Under the pieces are notes generated by a model. It ran no database searches. It had not been told where the DNA came from and saw only the letters and a program-made list of their open reading frames with translations. The position numbers were made by a program, and so were the translations under genes. A stretch of DNA of 64,000 nucleotides from Endozoicomonas sp965199185 (GTDB lineage: Bacteria > Pseudomonadota > Gammaproteobacteria > Pseudomonadales > Endozoicomonadaceae): NCBI GenBank assembly GCA_965199185.1, contig CBDAQW010000032.1, positions 105,427-169,426 on the forward strand, read 5' to 3'. Shown here one piece after another: positions 8,631 through 16,869 of this stretch; positions within the stretch are counted from its first letter, which is position 1; the number at the start of each line of letters is the position of its first letter.

Positions 8631-9317
8631 ATGATTCGAAAACTACCTGCCTGGGTCTGGTTTGGCGGCATTATTCTTACTTTTGCTGCCGGATTAATTA
8701 ATGCCGTCGCACTGCTCAGCTTCATTAACGAAGCGGCTACGCATGTCACCGGATCCATCACCCGAGCCTCCAGCGCCATAGCAAGCGGCGACCTTGAAAT
8801 GACGCTACATCTGTCGGCTATGATACTGTGCTTTTTTTCCGGTGCAGTAATCAGCGGCATTATCACCCGGGGAAGCCGCTTGCAACTGGGTCGTCGATAT
8901 GGTTTTGCTCTGGCACTTGAGTGCATCTTACTCGCTGCGTCCATGCTGCGATTTCAACATAATATGATGTCAGGTCAATTATTGGCCTCACTTGCCTGCG
9001 GTTTGCAAAATGGCATGCTGACGACGTTTAGTGGAGCCATTATCAGAACCACTCATATGACAGGGACAATCACCGATCTGGGCACTCAGATGGGACACTG
9101 GCTGATGGGCATTGGTATGGATAAACGTCGATTTCTGCTCAACATCTTGCTATTGGCGGGTTTTTCCGTGGGCGGTATTGCGGGGACACTGGTATTTAAA
9201 ATGATGAGTTACCAGGCATTAATCATACCTGTAATTTTGACCGGATTAGCCAGCTTCTTTTACACATCTTATGTTGTTTATGTCCGTAATCATAATGGGG
9301 ATATGGACTTTAACTGA
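8631..9317 (+). CDS. DUF1275 (YoaK-type) membrane protein
   Basis: A 228-residue protein with about six hydrophobic segments. It has the DUF1275 pattern of a first segment ending in AAGLINAVALL, then THVTGSITRASSAIASGD near residue 38, and ACGLQNGMLTTFSGAIIRTTHMTGTITDLG near residue 122. The THxTG motif occurs twice, which is typical of the family. The function of DUF1275 proteins is unknown; they sit in the inner membrane. The start codon is three bases after the LysR stop, so the two genes form one unit. Confidence 0.85.
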   Translation: MIRKLPAWVWFGGIILTFAAGLINAVALLSFINEAATHVTGSITRASSAIASGDLEMTLHLSAMILCFFSGAVISGIITRGSRLQLGRRYGFALALECILLAASMLRFQHNMMSGQLLASLACGLQNGMLTTFSGAIIRTTHMTGTITDLGTQMGHWLMGIGMDKRRFLLNILLLAGFSVGGIAGTLVFKMMSYQALIIPVILTGLASFFYTSYVVYVRNHNGDMDFN

Positions 9318-9349
9318 CATTCGGTGCGCTTTTTTGGGGTTTCTCCCTT

Positions 9350-9376
9350 GTCGGAGTCTGCTTCGCGGACTCCGAC
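9350..9376. repeat. perfect 9-bp stem hairpin
   Basis: The inverted repeat GTCGGAGTC/GACTCCGAC flanks a 9-base spacer downstream of the DUF1275 gene. It could act as a terminator, but no T-run follows directly; it may instead be a small palindromic repeat. The rest of the gap before the next gene shows no other feature. Confidence 0.5.
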
Positions 9377-9609
9377 CTATCAATAATCAGGAACCTATTT
9401 TTCTGAACTGCCCGAATGTTGGCGAATTTCCAACATAACGATTAATAAGCGTCTCGTCAGACAGCCGATTGTCAGCTTATAACATCACCACCGCCCACCC
9501 CCAACAAGCAACCACTCTTCAGGTAAAAATCCAGTTTGTTAAAGTCCATTAAACGACTCTTCTAAGCTTTTTATTGAATAAGCAGTCGTTGGGAAAGGAT
9601 GTGAATATT

Positions 9610-10551
9610 TTGAAGTCCAGCATTTATTGCCGTTTATGGCTTTTCTTTTTATCAGCCAGCCTGATTAGTCATCATGCTATCGCAGCCGATAAAACCCCTG
9701 TTACCCCTTCTGGCATTTCTTATCTCGACCTGTGCCTACCTCCGAATAAAATCCTGACCAAAACACCTGTGACGATCTCAGAGCAAGCACACTGCAAGTT
9801 AGAAGACATTATTATTCAAGCTTACCGACAAGCTTTCATGGCTCACAAAGTAACTCAGGATGGTTGGAAGCTCCTTAATTCAGATCTTAATGGTCATGCA
9901 TCTGAAAGAGGTCAAAACCTGCTCACCTTTTCGGCAATGAACGGCTTTCGTCGTCTTGCTGTATGGGGATTAATGAACGGAGCTGATATTTATCGTCAGG
10001 ATTCAAATAGCCGGTCAATGTTGTCTACTGCAATAGATCATAAATTGAATTACATGGTGCGCTTCTCTCTACAGCATGGTGCCGGGCAAGCACCATTGAG
10101 ATGGTCTTACTCATCACCCACTAATATGAAGCAGACGATGGATCGGTATATTCGTTATTACATGAAAAATACCGTCATATCAGCGGAAGAGATGAATGCA
10201 TTTGAAATACACGGCAGGCGGTTCGAGCATTTCCTGGCGATTAATGGCTTTTCAGAAAGCCTCAGATATCGCCTGCATTATGACCTGTCGAAAGAACAAG
10301 CACTAAATAGAATTATCAACCGTGATATGCGAGGGTATGACGTATTGCAGACCGCTATTATGAGCCTTGACTATAGAACAGTACAAACCGTACTGATGCT
10401 AAGCAATTACACCGTCAACCATCGCATCCCTCTTTACCTACACTATGATCATCCTGGTGACCGGCCGCTGAACACAGCCCAGCGACTAAACGCATCTCCT
10501 GAGCTGATTCAATTACTGATAAGATACGATGCAGACCCGTACAGACGCTAA
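9610..10551 (+). CDS. secreted ankyrin-repeat-like protein of unknown function
   Basis: The product has an N-terminal signal peptide (short basic start, hydrophobic LWLFFLSASLISHHAIA, likely cleavage before AD), so it is exported. The middle resembles two degenerate ankyrin repeats (GQNLLTFSAMNGFRRLAVWGLMNGADIY, then a second helix pair ending LQHGAG). A third weaker repeat sits at the C-terminus (LIQLLIRYDADP). The TTG at 9610 is preferred as start because GGAAAGGA lies about ten bases upstream and it yields a normal signal peptide. The frame also stays open from a TTG at 9574 and a GTG at 9601. Function is not recognised; a protein-binding role is inferred from the repeats. Confidence 0.7.
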   Translation: MKSSIYCRLWLFFLSASLISHHAIAADKTPVTPSGISYLDLCLPPNKILTKTPVTISEQAHCKLEDIIIQAYRQAFMAHKVTQDGWKLLNSDLNGHASERGQNLLTFSAMNGFRRLAVWGLMNGADIYRQDSNSRSMLSTAIDHKLNYMVRFSLQHGAGQAPLRWSYSSPTNMKQTMDRYIRYYMKNTVISAEEMNAFEIHGRRFEHFLAINGFSESLRYRLHYDLSKEQALNRIINRDMRGYDVLQTAIMSLDYRTVQTVLMLSNYTVNHRIPLYLHYDHPGDRPLNTAQRLNASPELIQLLIRYDADPYRR

Positions 10552-10573
10552 TGGTCAACTATTGTTTTGGCTT

Positions 10574-11362
10574 TTATTTTGACTTTGGCATCCAGCGTTG
10601 CTCCAGCTTACTAAAGAAGCCCTGAGCCTTTTTGATCTCAATCCAGTGATTCACGTAGTTAATCCAGACGATATCTTCCTGCGGCAATAGAATAGCAAGA
10701 GGTTTTGCTTTTCTGGGCTCAACAGGCAGAACGGTAAGATTGGAATATTTTTTCAGCAGCTTTGATGCTTCCAAGTTCGACGTTAGGGCCACCTGCGCCC
10801 GACCGGACAATAATTCCTGAAAATCTCTTGCTGGCGCCTCCACCGAACGAAGTTTTGCTTTTGGCAAAAGCTCTTTAGCTTCCTGTTCAAACACAGTTCC
10901 CAGAGTTACGGCAACTTTCGTATCGGCATTATTGATATCTGACCAACTTTTGAATTTCTCTATATCTTTCTTATTGATAAGAGGAACCGTTCCTACTGAA
11001 AAATAAGATTGTGAATAGCCCGCTACTTTCGCACGACTCATATTGATAGATGCACTGGTAGACATATCGTATTTTTCTGCAACAACACCATTGACCAGTG
11101 TCTTCCAATCCGCAGGCACCAGCTTCAGCTCTACCCCCATATCTTTGGCAAGCTCTTTCGCCAGGTCAATATCGAAACCCTGATATTGGTTATTCACCGG
11201 ATTTTTCAATGTCATTGGATCCCAGTCACCAGTGGTGCCTACTCGCAACTCACCAGCTTTCAAAATGCTATGCAGACGAGATTCCACGGCCAGAGACAGA
11301 GAGGCGTGAGCCATCATCAGCAAGCTCGCTACAACTACGCCCAGTTTCATTTTAATCTTCAT
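10574..11362 (-). CDS. polar amino-acid ABC transporter substrate-binding protein (SBP family 3)
   Basis: A 262-residue periplasmic protein with a signal peptide (ending ASLSLAVE) and the bacterial extracellular solute-binding family 3 fold. LKAGELRVGTTGDWDPMT near residue 35, GFDIDLAKELAKDMG near 63 and the RAKVAGYSQSYF stretch near 110 mark the ligand cleft. The sequence also resembles periplasmic cyclohexadienyl dehydratase (PheC), which shares this fold. Its position divergent from an amino-acid permease argues for transport. About 75-110 bases separate the two divergent starts and should hold both promoters. Confidence 0.8.
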   Translation of the reverse strand: MKIKMKLGVVVASLLMMAHASLSLAVESRLHSILKAGELRVGTTGDWDPMTLKNPVNNQYQGFDIDLAKELAKDMGVELKLVPADWKTLVNGVVAEKYDMSTSASINMSRAKVAGYSQSYFSVGTVPLINKKDIEKFKSWSDINNADTKVAVTLGTVFEQEAKELLPKAKLRSVEAPARDFQELLSGRAQVALTSNLEASKLLKKYSNLTVLPVEPRKAKPLAILLPQEDIVWINYVNHWIEIKKAQGFFSKLEQRWMPKSK

Positions 11363-11475
11363 ACTTATTTCTACGTATTGTTAGGTTTAAACAGCACCCT
11401 ACCGTAGATCACCCACATGAAACAACAAAGTATGTTAGATTGGCGACGAAAAACGAGGATAGGGTTATTCTGAAA

Positions 11476-12231
11476 ATGCGATTACATTTCAGAAAGTTTT
11501 TATTGCTGGCAAGTGCATCATTACTGCTGACGGGTTGCAGCGGTAACTATGAATGGGGGTGGTATATTCTCTCTCCTTTCACCGAGGGCGGCAGAGTCAA
11601 TCTGAACTTTCTTCTACAGGGTTTTATTTACACTCTGGCGATCAGCCTGAGTGCTTTTTTTCTGGCTATGCTGACGGGGCTTTTTGTTGCGCTACCCGGA
11701 ATGGCAAAACGAAAAGGGCTTAAGCTGTTTAACCGGATCTATGTGGAGAGTTTTCGCTCTGTCCCTGTTCTGGTTATGATTTTATGGATCTATTATGGCC
11801 TGCCTCTGATCCTGGGTATCGAACTCACTGCATTCACAGCGGCTATAGTTGCCTTGGCGCTCTGCGAAAGTGCATTCCATGCTGAGATATTCAGAGGTGG
11901 TATTCAGGCAGTCAGTAAAGGGCAGTTTGAAGCGGCTGATACCCTTGGTCTCTCTTATATTCAGAAAATGCGTCTGGTGATTCTGCCGCAGGCAATCAGA
12001 AACATGCTAGCTCCACTGGCAAACCAGTTTGTTTATATGCTGAAGATGTCCTCACTGGCTTCTGTTGTTGGTGTTCAGGAACTAACAAGACGTGCTAACG
12101 AATTGCAGATCAGTGAATACCGAGCCATGGAAATATACTCATTCCTGGTTTTGGAATACCTGCTTCTCGTCCTACTCTTTTCCTATCTGGCCAGAAAGCT
12201 TGAGAAGAAAATGAATGGTCAGTCTTACTAA
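11476..12231 (+). CDS. amino-acid ABC transporter permease (HisM/GlnP family) with lipobox-like N-terminus
   Basis: An inner-membrane permease of the polar amino-acid uptake family, about 251 residues. The ATPase-contacting EAA loop reads QFEAADTLGLSYIQKMRLVILPQAIR (near residues 155-180). The start at 11476 is preferred over an in-frame start at 11440. It yields an N-terminus FLLLASASLLLTGCSGN, a textbook lipoprotein signal with Cys at about residue 22, unusual for a permease. The gene is divergent from the binding protein, and no ATPase gene is present nearby. Substrate is unknown. Confidence 0.8.
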   Translation: MRLHFRKFLLLASASLLLTGCSGNYEWGWYILSPFTEGGRVNLNFLLQGFIYTLAISLSAFFLAMLTGLFVALPGMAKRKGLKLFNRIYVESFRSVPVLVMILWIYYGLPLILGIELTAFTAAIVALALCESAFHAEIFRGGIQAVSKGQFEAADTLGLSYIQKMRLVILPQAIRNMLAPLANQFVYMLKMSSLASVVGVQELTRRANELQISEYRAMEIYSFLVLEYLLLVLLFSYLARKLEKKMNGQSY

Positions 12232-12333
12232 TGTGGCCATTATGTTCTGTAAAACTATAGGACTTACGCATTGACAGAATGCTTCGACGTTTAATAATCG
12301 CCATAAATGACCACCTTTCAGGATATGTGATAG

Positions 12334-12515
12334 AACCCGATGTGTGACTTTTATCTCGTAAGTTGCCAATCCATGGCTTATGGGTTCTGTACACTCCCTG
12401 TACAGAATGACAGCTAGTAGAGGTTTATGCACTCTGCTGTCATCCCGTACAGGGACTGTACGGGATCCACGTGGCATGGATAGCCATGTTGAAATTAAAA
12501 GTCACACATCGGGTT
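12334..12515. repeat. 182-bp nested palindromic element (MITE-like)
   Basis: Perfect 20-bp inverted ends (AACCCGATGTGTGACTTTTA) enclose a second pair of inverted units near 12390-12417 and 12435-12472. Each inner unit is itself a hairpin around GTACA-TCCCTGTAC. The whole can fold into a cruciform or long stem. It lies in the gap of about 390 bases between the permease and the GST gene, where I see no gene. No clear target duplication flanks it. A non-autonomous mobile element is the best guess. Confidence 0.5.
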
Positions 12516-12621
12516 GATAAAGACTCTCAGAATAAACGGCAAATGACTTATTTATCAAAAAACTTGCTTTAAACTGACTTCAGGCGTACCAATACCATTG
12601 GTCAGATTCAGGAGAAAACCT

Positions 12622-13245
12622 GTGTATACACTCTACGGAGATTCTTTGTCAGGGAACTGCTATAAAATTCAACTACTCATGCACCATCTGGATATGGCGT
12701 TTGAATGGCGGCATGTGAATATTCTCGGTAACGGAACCCATACCAGTGAGTTTCTAGCCATCAACCCAAACGGCAAGATTCCGGTTTTGCAGCTTCCTGA
12801 TGGCACTTATTTGTCGGAGTCCAACGCCATACTGAACTATCTTGCCGATGGAACGGAATATATTCCTACCGACCGCCTACTGAAAGCTCAAGTGTTACAG
12901 TGGCAGTTTTTTGAGCAGTACAGCCATGAGCCGTTTATTGCTACGTCCCGGTTTATTGTTAAGTATCTGGGTCGCCCCAAAAAACACGAACAAATTCTTC
13001 TGTCCAAAAAAGCCGGAGCGCACAAAGCATTACAGTTAATGGAGCAGAGACTTGAGCACCATGAATGGCTGGTCGGAGATGCTTTGACTATTGCCGATTT
13101 CAGTCTTTACGCTTATACCCACGTTGCTCACGAAGGAAGTATTGGTTTGTCCGATTATCCTGCCATCATGGCATGGATTAAGCGGGTAAGAAGCCACCCA
13201 AAGCATGTCAAAATGAGCGATGTTTCCGCGGCAGCCATGGCGTAA
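12622..13245 (+). CDS. glutathione S-transferase family protein
   Basis: A 207-residue cytosolic GST-like protein with a thioredoxin-fold N-terminus (MYTLYGDSLSGNCYKIQLLM). The cis-Pro and glutathione-binding region GKIPVLQLPDGTYLSESNAILNYLA lies near residues 50-75, followed by an all-helical C-terminal domain with LVGDALTIADFSLYAY. The GTG start is preferred because GGAGA lies six bases upstream; an in-frame TTG eight codons earlier has no such site. The substrate cannot be told; members conjugate or reduce electrophiles with glutathione. Confidence 0.85.
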   Translation: MYTLYGDSLSGNCYKIQLLMHHLDMAFEWRHVNILGNGTHTSEFLAINPNGKIPVLQLPDGTYLSESNAILNYLADGTEYIPTDRLLKAQVLQWQFFEQYSHEPFIATSRFIVKYLGRPKKHEQILLSKKAGAHKALQLMEQRLEHHEWLVGDALTIADFSLYAYTHVAHEGSIGLSDYPAIMAWIKRVRSHPKHVKMSDVSAAAMA

Positions 13246-13302
13246 TGAAAGAAGAGCGTTTACACTTCACTCCCAGAAAAAATAAATAAGCAGGGGGGAG
13301 TT

Positions 13303-14115
13303 ATGCGTTTTCTTGAACGGGTTGAGCAAGCCATGGAGAACAATAATTCTCTGTTGTGCGTAGGCCTGGACCCTGCACCCGACCGCTTTCCTGGCCTGAT
13401 CAGAAATAAAGATCAGGCGATCTTTGAGTTTAACAAGACAATCATCGACGCTACTGCCGACCTGGTCTGCTCTTATAAACCTCAGGCTGCTTATTATCAT
13501 GCTCAGGGTGCTGAAGATCAGCTCGCCCTGACAATCAAGTACATTCGCACAAATTATCCCGATATTCCCGTCATTCTCGACTCCAAACGCGGCGACATTG
13601 GCAGTACGGCCAGCCAGTATGCCATTGAAGCTTTTGATCGTTATCAAGCGGATGCCGTCACTATTAACCCTTACATGGGCATTGATACCGTCGAGCCTTT
13701 TACCCGCTACAACGAGAAAGGTGTTGTGGTGTTATGCCGAACCTCCAACCCCGGTGCAGCAACCGTGCAAAATCTGAAAGTGGGAGATGAATACCTCTAC
13801 GAAGTGATGGCAAAACTGTGCCAGAACCAATGGAATACCCATAACAATATCCTGTTGGTCGTCGGCGCTACCAATCCTGAAGAGCTCGGTCGTATTCGTA
13901 AACTCACAGGCGATATGACGTTTCTGGTTCCTGGCCTTGGTGCTCAGGGAGGCGATATAGAAGCCACTGTAAAGAATGGTCTTAACAGCCAGGGCAAAGG
14001 TATTATTGTTAACTCTTCCCGAGGCATTATTTACGCCAGCAATAACAACGATTTTGCCGATGCCGCTCGCCAGGCCGCTATACAACTAAGAGACGAGGTG
14101 AACCAATACCGGTAG
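13303..14115 (+). CDS. pyrF: orotidine 5'-phosphate decarboxylase, long (type 2) form
   Basis: A 270-residue OMP decarboxylase of the longer subfamily, which forms UMP in de novo pyrimidine synthesis. The catalytic Asp-Lys-Asp array is in VILDSKRGDIGSTA near residues 90-103. The N-terminal LLCVGLDPAPDRFP and the phosphate-binding LVPGLGAQGGD plus IIVNSSRGIIYA complete the active site. Gamma-proteobacteria usually carry the shorter form of about 230-245 residues, so this is the less common type. GGGGGG directly upstream of the ATG is a strong ribosome binding site. Confidence 0.92.
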   Translation: MRFLERVEQAMENNNSLLCVGLDPAPDRFPGLIRNKDQAIFEFNKTIIDATADLVCSYKPQAAYYHAQGAEDQLALTIKYIRTNYPDIPVILDSKRGDIGSTASQYAIEAFDRYQADAVTINPYMGIDTVEPFTRYNEKGVVVLCRTSNPGAATVQNLKVGDEYLYEVMAKLCQNQWNTHNNILLVVGATNPEELGRIRKLTGDMTFLVPGLGAQGGDIEATVKNGLNSQGKGIIVNSSRGIIYASNNNDFADAARQAAIQLRDEVNQYR

Positions 14116-14302
14116 TTTTCTCTTGTGTAAACCCCATTCAAACGCACTGCAGCAGCAACTCAACACATATCAAAACAAGCCAGTGCGTTGACAAGATTTA
14201 TTTAAAGAATTCATTTACAAATCTGTTACAACTCTCCATTACAAACCGCTTTCCAGAGTCTGCTAAGATGCAGCTAGTCCACTAATCAGGGGTTGGTTGA
14301 TA

Positions 14303-14971
14303 ATGCTACGTTTAAATGACCTGTTTACTAATAATAAAGAATGGTCTTCAGATATCATCAAAAAGGACGCTGATTTTTTTGAGAAGCTATCTAAACAGCA
14401 GACTCCAAAATATTTGTGGATCGGATGTTCCGATAGTCGTGTTCCTGCCAATGAAATTGTTGGCTTGATGCCTGGAGAGCTGTTTGTTCATCGCAATGTG
14501 GCGAATGTAGTGGTCCACACTGACCTGAACTGCCTTTCTGTCATCCAGTACGCTGTGGACTACCTGAAAGTAGAACATATCATCGTCACTGGTCATTACG
14601 GCTGTGGTGGTGTTCAGGAGGCCATCAAAAATAGCAAGCTGGGTCTTATCGATAACTGGCTGCGCCATATTCAGGATGTTCAACACAAACATAAAGAATT
14701 ATTGAGTCAAGTTACTGATAAGGATCTACTGCTCTCTCGCATGTGTGAGCTGAATGTACTTGAACAGGTTCTGAATGTTTGCCAAACCACTGTCGTGCAG
14801 GATGCCTGGGACAGAGGGCAGGATTTAAGTGTGCATAGCTGGGTCTATGGTCTTAAAGATGGACTGTTAAGAGACCTGGGGCTCTGTGTTTCCTCCAACG
14901 CAGATATCGAAAAACGATACCCAAAGGCCATTGAGGATATTGCACATAAGCTACACACTAACGCTGAATAA
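14303..14971 (+). CDS. can: beta-class carbonic anhydrase
   Basis: A 222-residue beta-carbonic anhydrase (E. coli Can 220) that hydrates CO2 to bicarbonate in the cytoplasm. The zinc ligands are in WIGCSDSRVPANE (Cys42, Asp44) and GHYGCGG (His and Cys near 98 and 101), with the Asp-Arg pair of the proton path present. The ATG at 14303 is chosen over a TTG two codons earlier because CAGGGG lies about ten bases upstream. It appears monocistronic. Confidence 0.93.
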   Translation: MLRLNDLFTNNKEWSSDIIKKDADFFEKLSKQQTPKYLWIGCSDSRVPANEIVGLMPGELFVHRNVANVVVHTDLNCLSVIQYAVDYLKVEHIIVTGHYGCGGVQEAIKNSKLGLIDNWLRHIQDVQHKHKELLSQVTDKDLLLSRMCELNVLEQVLNVCQTTVVQDAWDRGQDLSVHSWVYGLKDGLLRDLGLCVSSNADIEKRYPKAIEDIAHKLHTNAE

Positions 14972-15095
14972 GGCGATGAAACACATCACTCCAACTGGCT
15001 GGTTTCTCTCTTGAGGGAAGCCGAACTTGAACTTGCCTTTTTATGCGACTGTCTATACTTGCCTTCAACCACATTTATGCTGTTGAGGGTATTTT

Positions 15096-15524
15096 ATGCT
15101 ATCAGCCTGTCGAAGGGCTTATCTGCTTTTTTCCGGTTTTCTGATCACTACAGCTGTGATTGCTATTCCAGCCGGACATCCTGAAGGATTCTGGATTCTC
15201 GAGAATACAGGTACTGAGGTACCTTTTGGTGGGCTCAGGCTTAACCATGCCAATCTCTTCAAATTATTAATATACGACGATAATTGCCAGCTCCATACTG
15301 TAGAAGGCACTATCAAGCAGAAAACCACAAACAGCTGGGAGCTAAAAAACACCTTTGATTACAGCAATACGTTCCTGATGACCCAGCAGGACAGGCAATT
15401 AATACTGATCGATACAGAAGATACTGATCAAAAAATGTTCTTTACAGAAACCACGCAGAGTAAGCTCGATAACCAGATCAAGCTACACTGCAAGCAGTTA
15501 CCTGAAGCAAAGGTGAAGAAATGA
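15096..15524 (+). CDS. small secreted protein of unknown function
   Basis: A 142-residue protein with an N-terminal signal peptide (YLLFSGFLITTAVIAIPAG). The mature part starts HPEGFWILENTGTEVPFG and contains two cysteines, DNCQLH and LHCKQL, that could pair in the periplasm. It is not a family I recognise. The stop codon overlaps the ATG of the cytochrome b561 gene (ATGA), so the two are translationally coupled and may work together at the membrane. Confidence 0.7.
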   Translation: MLSACRRAYLLFSGFLITTAVIAIPAGHPEGFWILENTGTEVPFGGLRLNHANLFKLLIYDDNCQLHTVEGTIKQKTTNSWELKNTFDYSNTFLMTQQDRQLILIDTEDTDQKMFFTETTQSKLDNQIKLHCKQLPEAKVKK

Positions 15525-16051
15525 GTGATTCTAAAAAATACCCCGTGCTGATGCGCCTGATTCACTGGTTTATGGCTATCTGCATACTGGGCATGATTGG
15601 CACCGGTTGGTATATGGCAGGGCTGGATGCCGAGGCCAGCAATAAATATGATCTTTATCCTTGGCACAAATCCTTTGGTGTTCTGATGTTAATCACTATT
15701 GTCATTCGGACTATTGTTCGTCTGGTCAGTCTTATTCCGGAGCTGCCTGCCACCATGCCCGCTTATGAGAAAAAGCTGGCTGGTTTAACCCATTTTTTGC
15801 TGTACCTCATGATGTTTGTGGTACCAACCAGTGGTTATCTTATGTCTGCTACCGGTGGCCGTGATGTGTTCATGTTTCAACTAAAAATGCCTGATCTGCC
15901 TGATAATCAGGCACTGGCGAGTTTCATGTATAACGTCCATGGGTATGCACCCTATATACTGCTCGGCATTATCGTTCTGCACATTCTGGGTGCGTTAAAA
16001 CACCGCATTATGGATGATGACAAGAACGATGTTCTAAAGCGCATGATGTAA
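15521..16051 (+). CDS. cytochrome b561 family protein
   Basis: A 176-residue di-haem membrane cytochrome of the CybB family with four hydrophobic segments. Candidate haem-ligand histidines lie in VLMRLIHWFMA (near residue 15), YPWHKSFG (near 49), YNVHGYAP (near 143) and ILGALKHRI (near 160). Such proteins pass electrons from quinol to acceptors or protect against superoxide. The start overlaps the stop of the preceding secreted protein. Confidence 0.88.
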   Translation: MSDSKKYPVLMRLIHWFMAICILGMIGTGWYMAGLDAEASNKYDLYPWHKSFGVLMLITIVIRTIVRLVSLIPELPATMPAYEKKLAGLTHFLLYLMMFVVPTSGYLMSATGGRDVFMFQLKMPDLPDNQALASFMYNVHGYAPYILLGIIVLHILGALKHRIMDDDKNDVLKRMM

Positions 16052-16057
16052 AGCCAA

Positions 16058-16834
16058 TTACGGCGCAAGCGGCCAGTTAATCTCTCTGGCTGTTTGTGGC
16101 CCAACCATTACGTCAGTAAGGCTTTCCGGCATTCTGGAAACTGTTTGCGACAACGCTATATACCCACCCATAATTTCCGCTCTGCGTTGTGGATAAACAG
16201 GATTTTTGTAAGGTTCAGCATACCCTGCAGGGAAAATCGGCAAACCCGTGGCAAGATCATACTTGTCTGTAGCGCCCAGGGTATGCAGTAGCTCGTGAGC
16301 CATAACTACTTTGTTACTGCCTGCATGGCGATGATCACCAAAGGCATTTACAATCCCGGCCATGCCTTTTTGAAGCCCGACAGAATGTTGCAAAACAGGT
16401 GTTGTCTTCGGGTCGTGATAGACAACATACAAGTGCACATCGGCGCCTCGATACTGGCTGTTTCTCTTAACCTGCCAACTCCAGAGGCGAAACCTTAAAG
16501 ACCAGAACAATGCAGATAACATGCTTTTGTTTTCAGGCAGGACTGGTGGATGGTCATCGAGCGTCTGATCAAGAAGGACTTTTACTGGCACACTGACCGT
16601 CACTCCATGGCGGTCAGCCTGGAGTCTGAAGAACTGCTCAACAGACTCAAAACTATCCGGTTGCAACCGCTGGATAAAGCGCTCTGCTTTTTCACTGTTA
16701 TCACCATTGATTGGATGAATAGCAACAAGCAGCGGCGCTTTCCATTCAGTACTGCGATACTGAGTCAACCACGTATTGGCACCCACAATAATCAGAATGA
16801 CCAACAACAATGAAATGCGAAGTGCCTTAAACAC
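16058..16834 (-). CDS. membrane-anchored zincin-like putative metallopeptidase
   Basis: A 258-residue protein with one N-terminal membrane segment (LRISLLLVILIIVGANTWL) and a soluble domain expected in the periplasm. The motif MAHELLHTLGATDKYD near residue 180 has the HExxHxxGxxD arrangement of zinc metallopeptidases, with the third ligand probably the Asp. The rest matches no family I recognise. It is convergent with the cytochrome gene, only six bases apart. Peptidase activity is inferred from the motif alone. Confidence 0.65.
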   Translation of the reverse strand: MFKALRISLLLVILIIVGANTWLTQYRSTEWKAPLLVAIHPINGDNSEKAERFIQRLQPDSFESVEQFFRLQADRHGVTVSVPVKVLLDQTLDDHPPVLPENKSMLSALFWSLRFRLWSWQVKRNSQYRGADVHLYVVYHDPKTTPVLQHSVGLQKGMAGIVNAFGDHRHAGSNKVVMAHELLHTLGATDKYDLATGLPIFPAGYAEPYKNPVYPQRRAEIMGGYIALSQTVSRMPESLTDVMVGPQTAREINWPLAP

Positions 16835-16869
16835 AAAAACTCCTGTTATTTTTTATGGCTCAGATTACT

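Noticed and set aside
10574..11362. Cyclohexadienyl dehydratase (PheC)
   Set aside because: The sequence resembles it, but divergent pairing with an amino-acid permease and the shared fold make a transporter binding protein more likely; not fully excluded.
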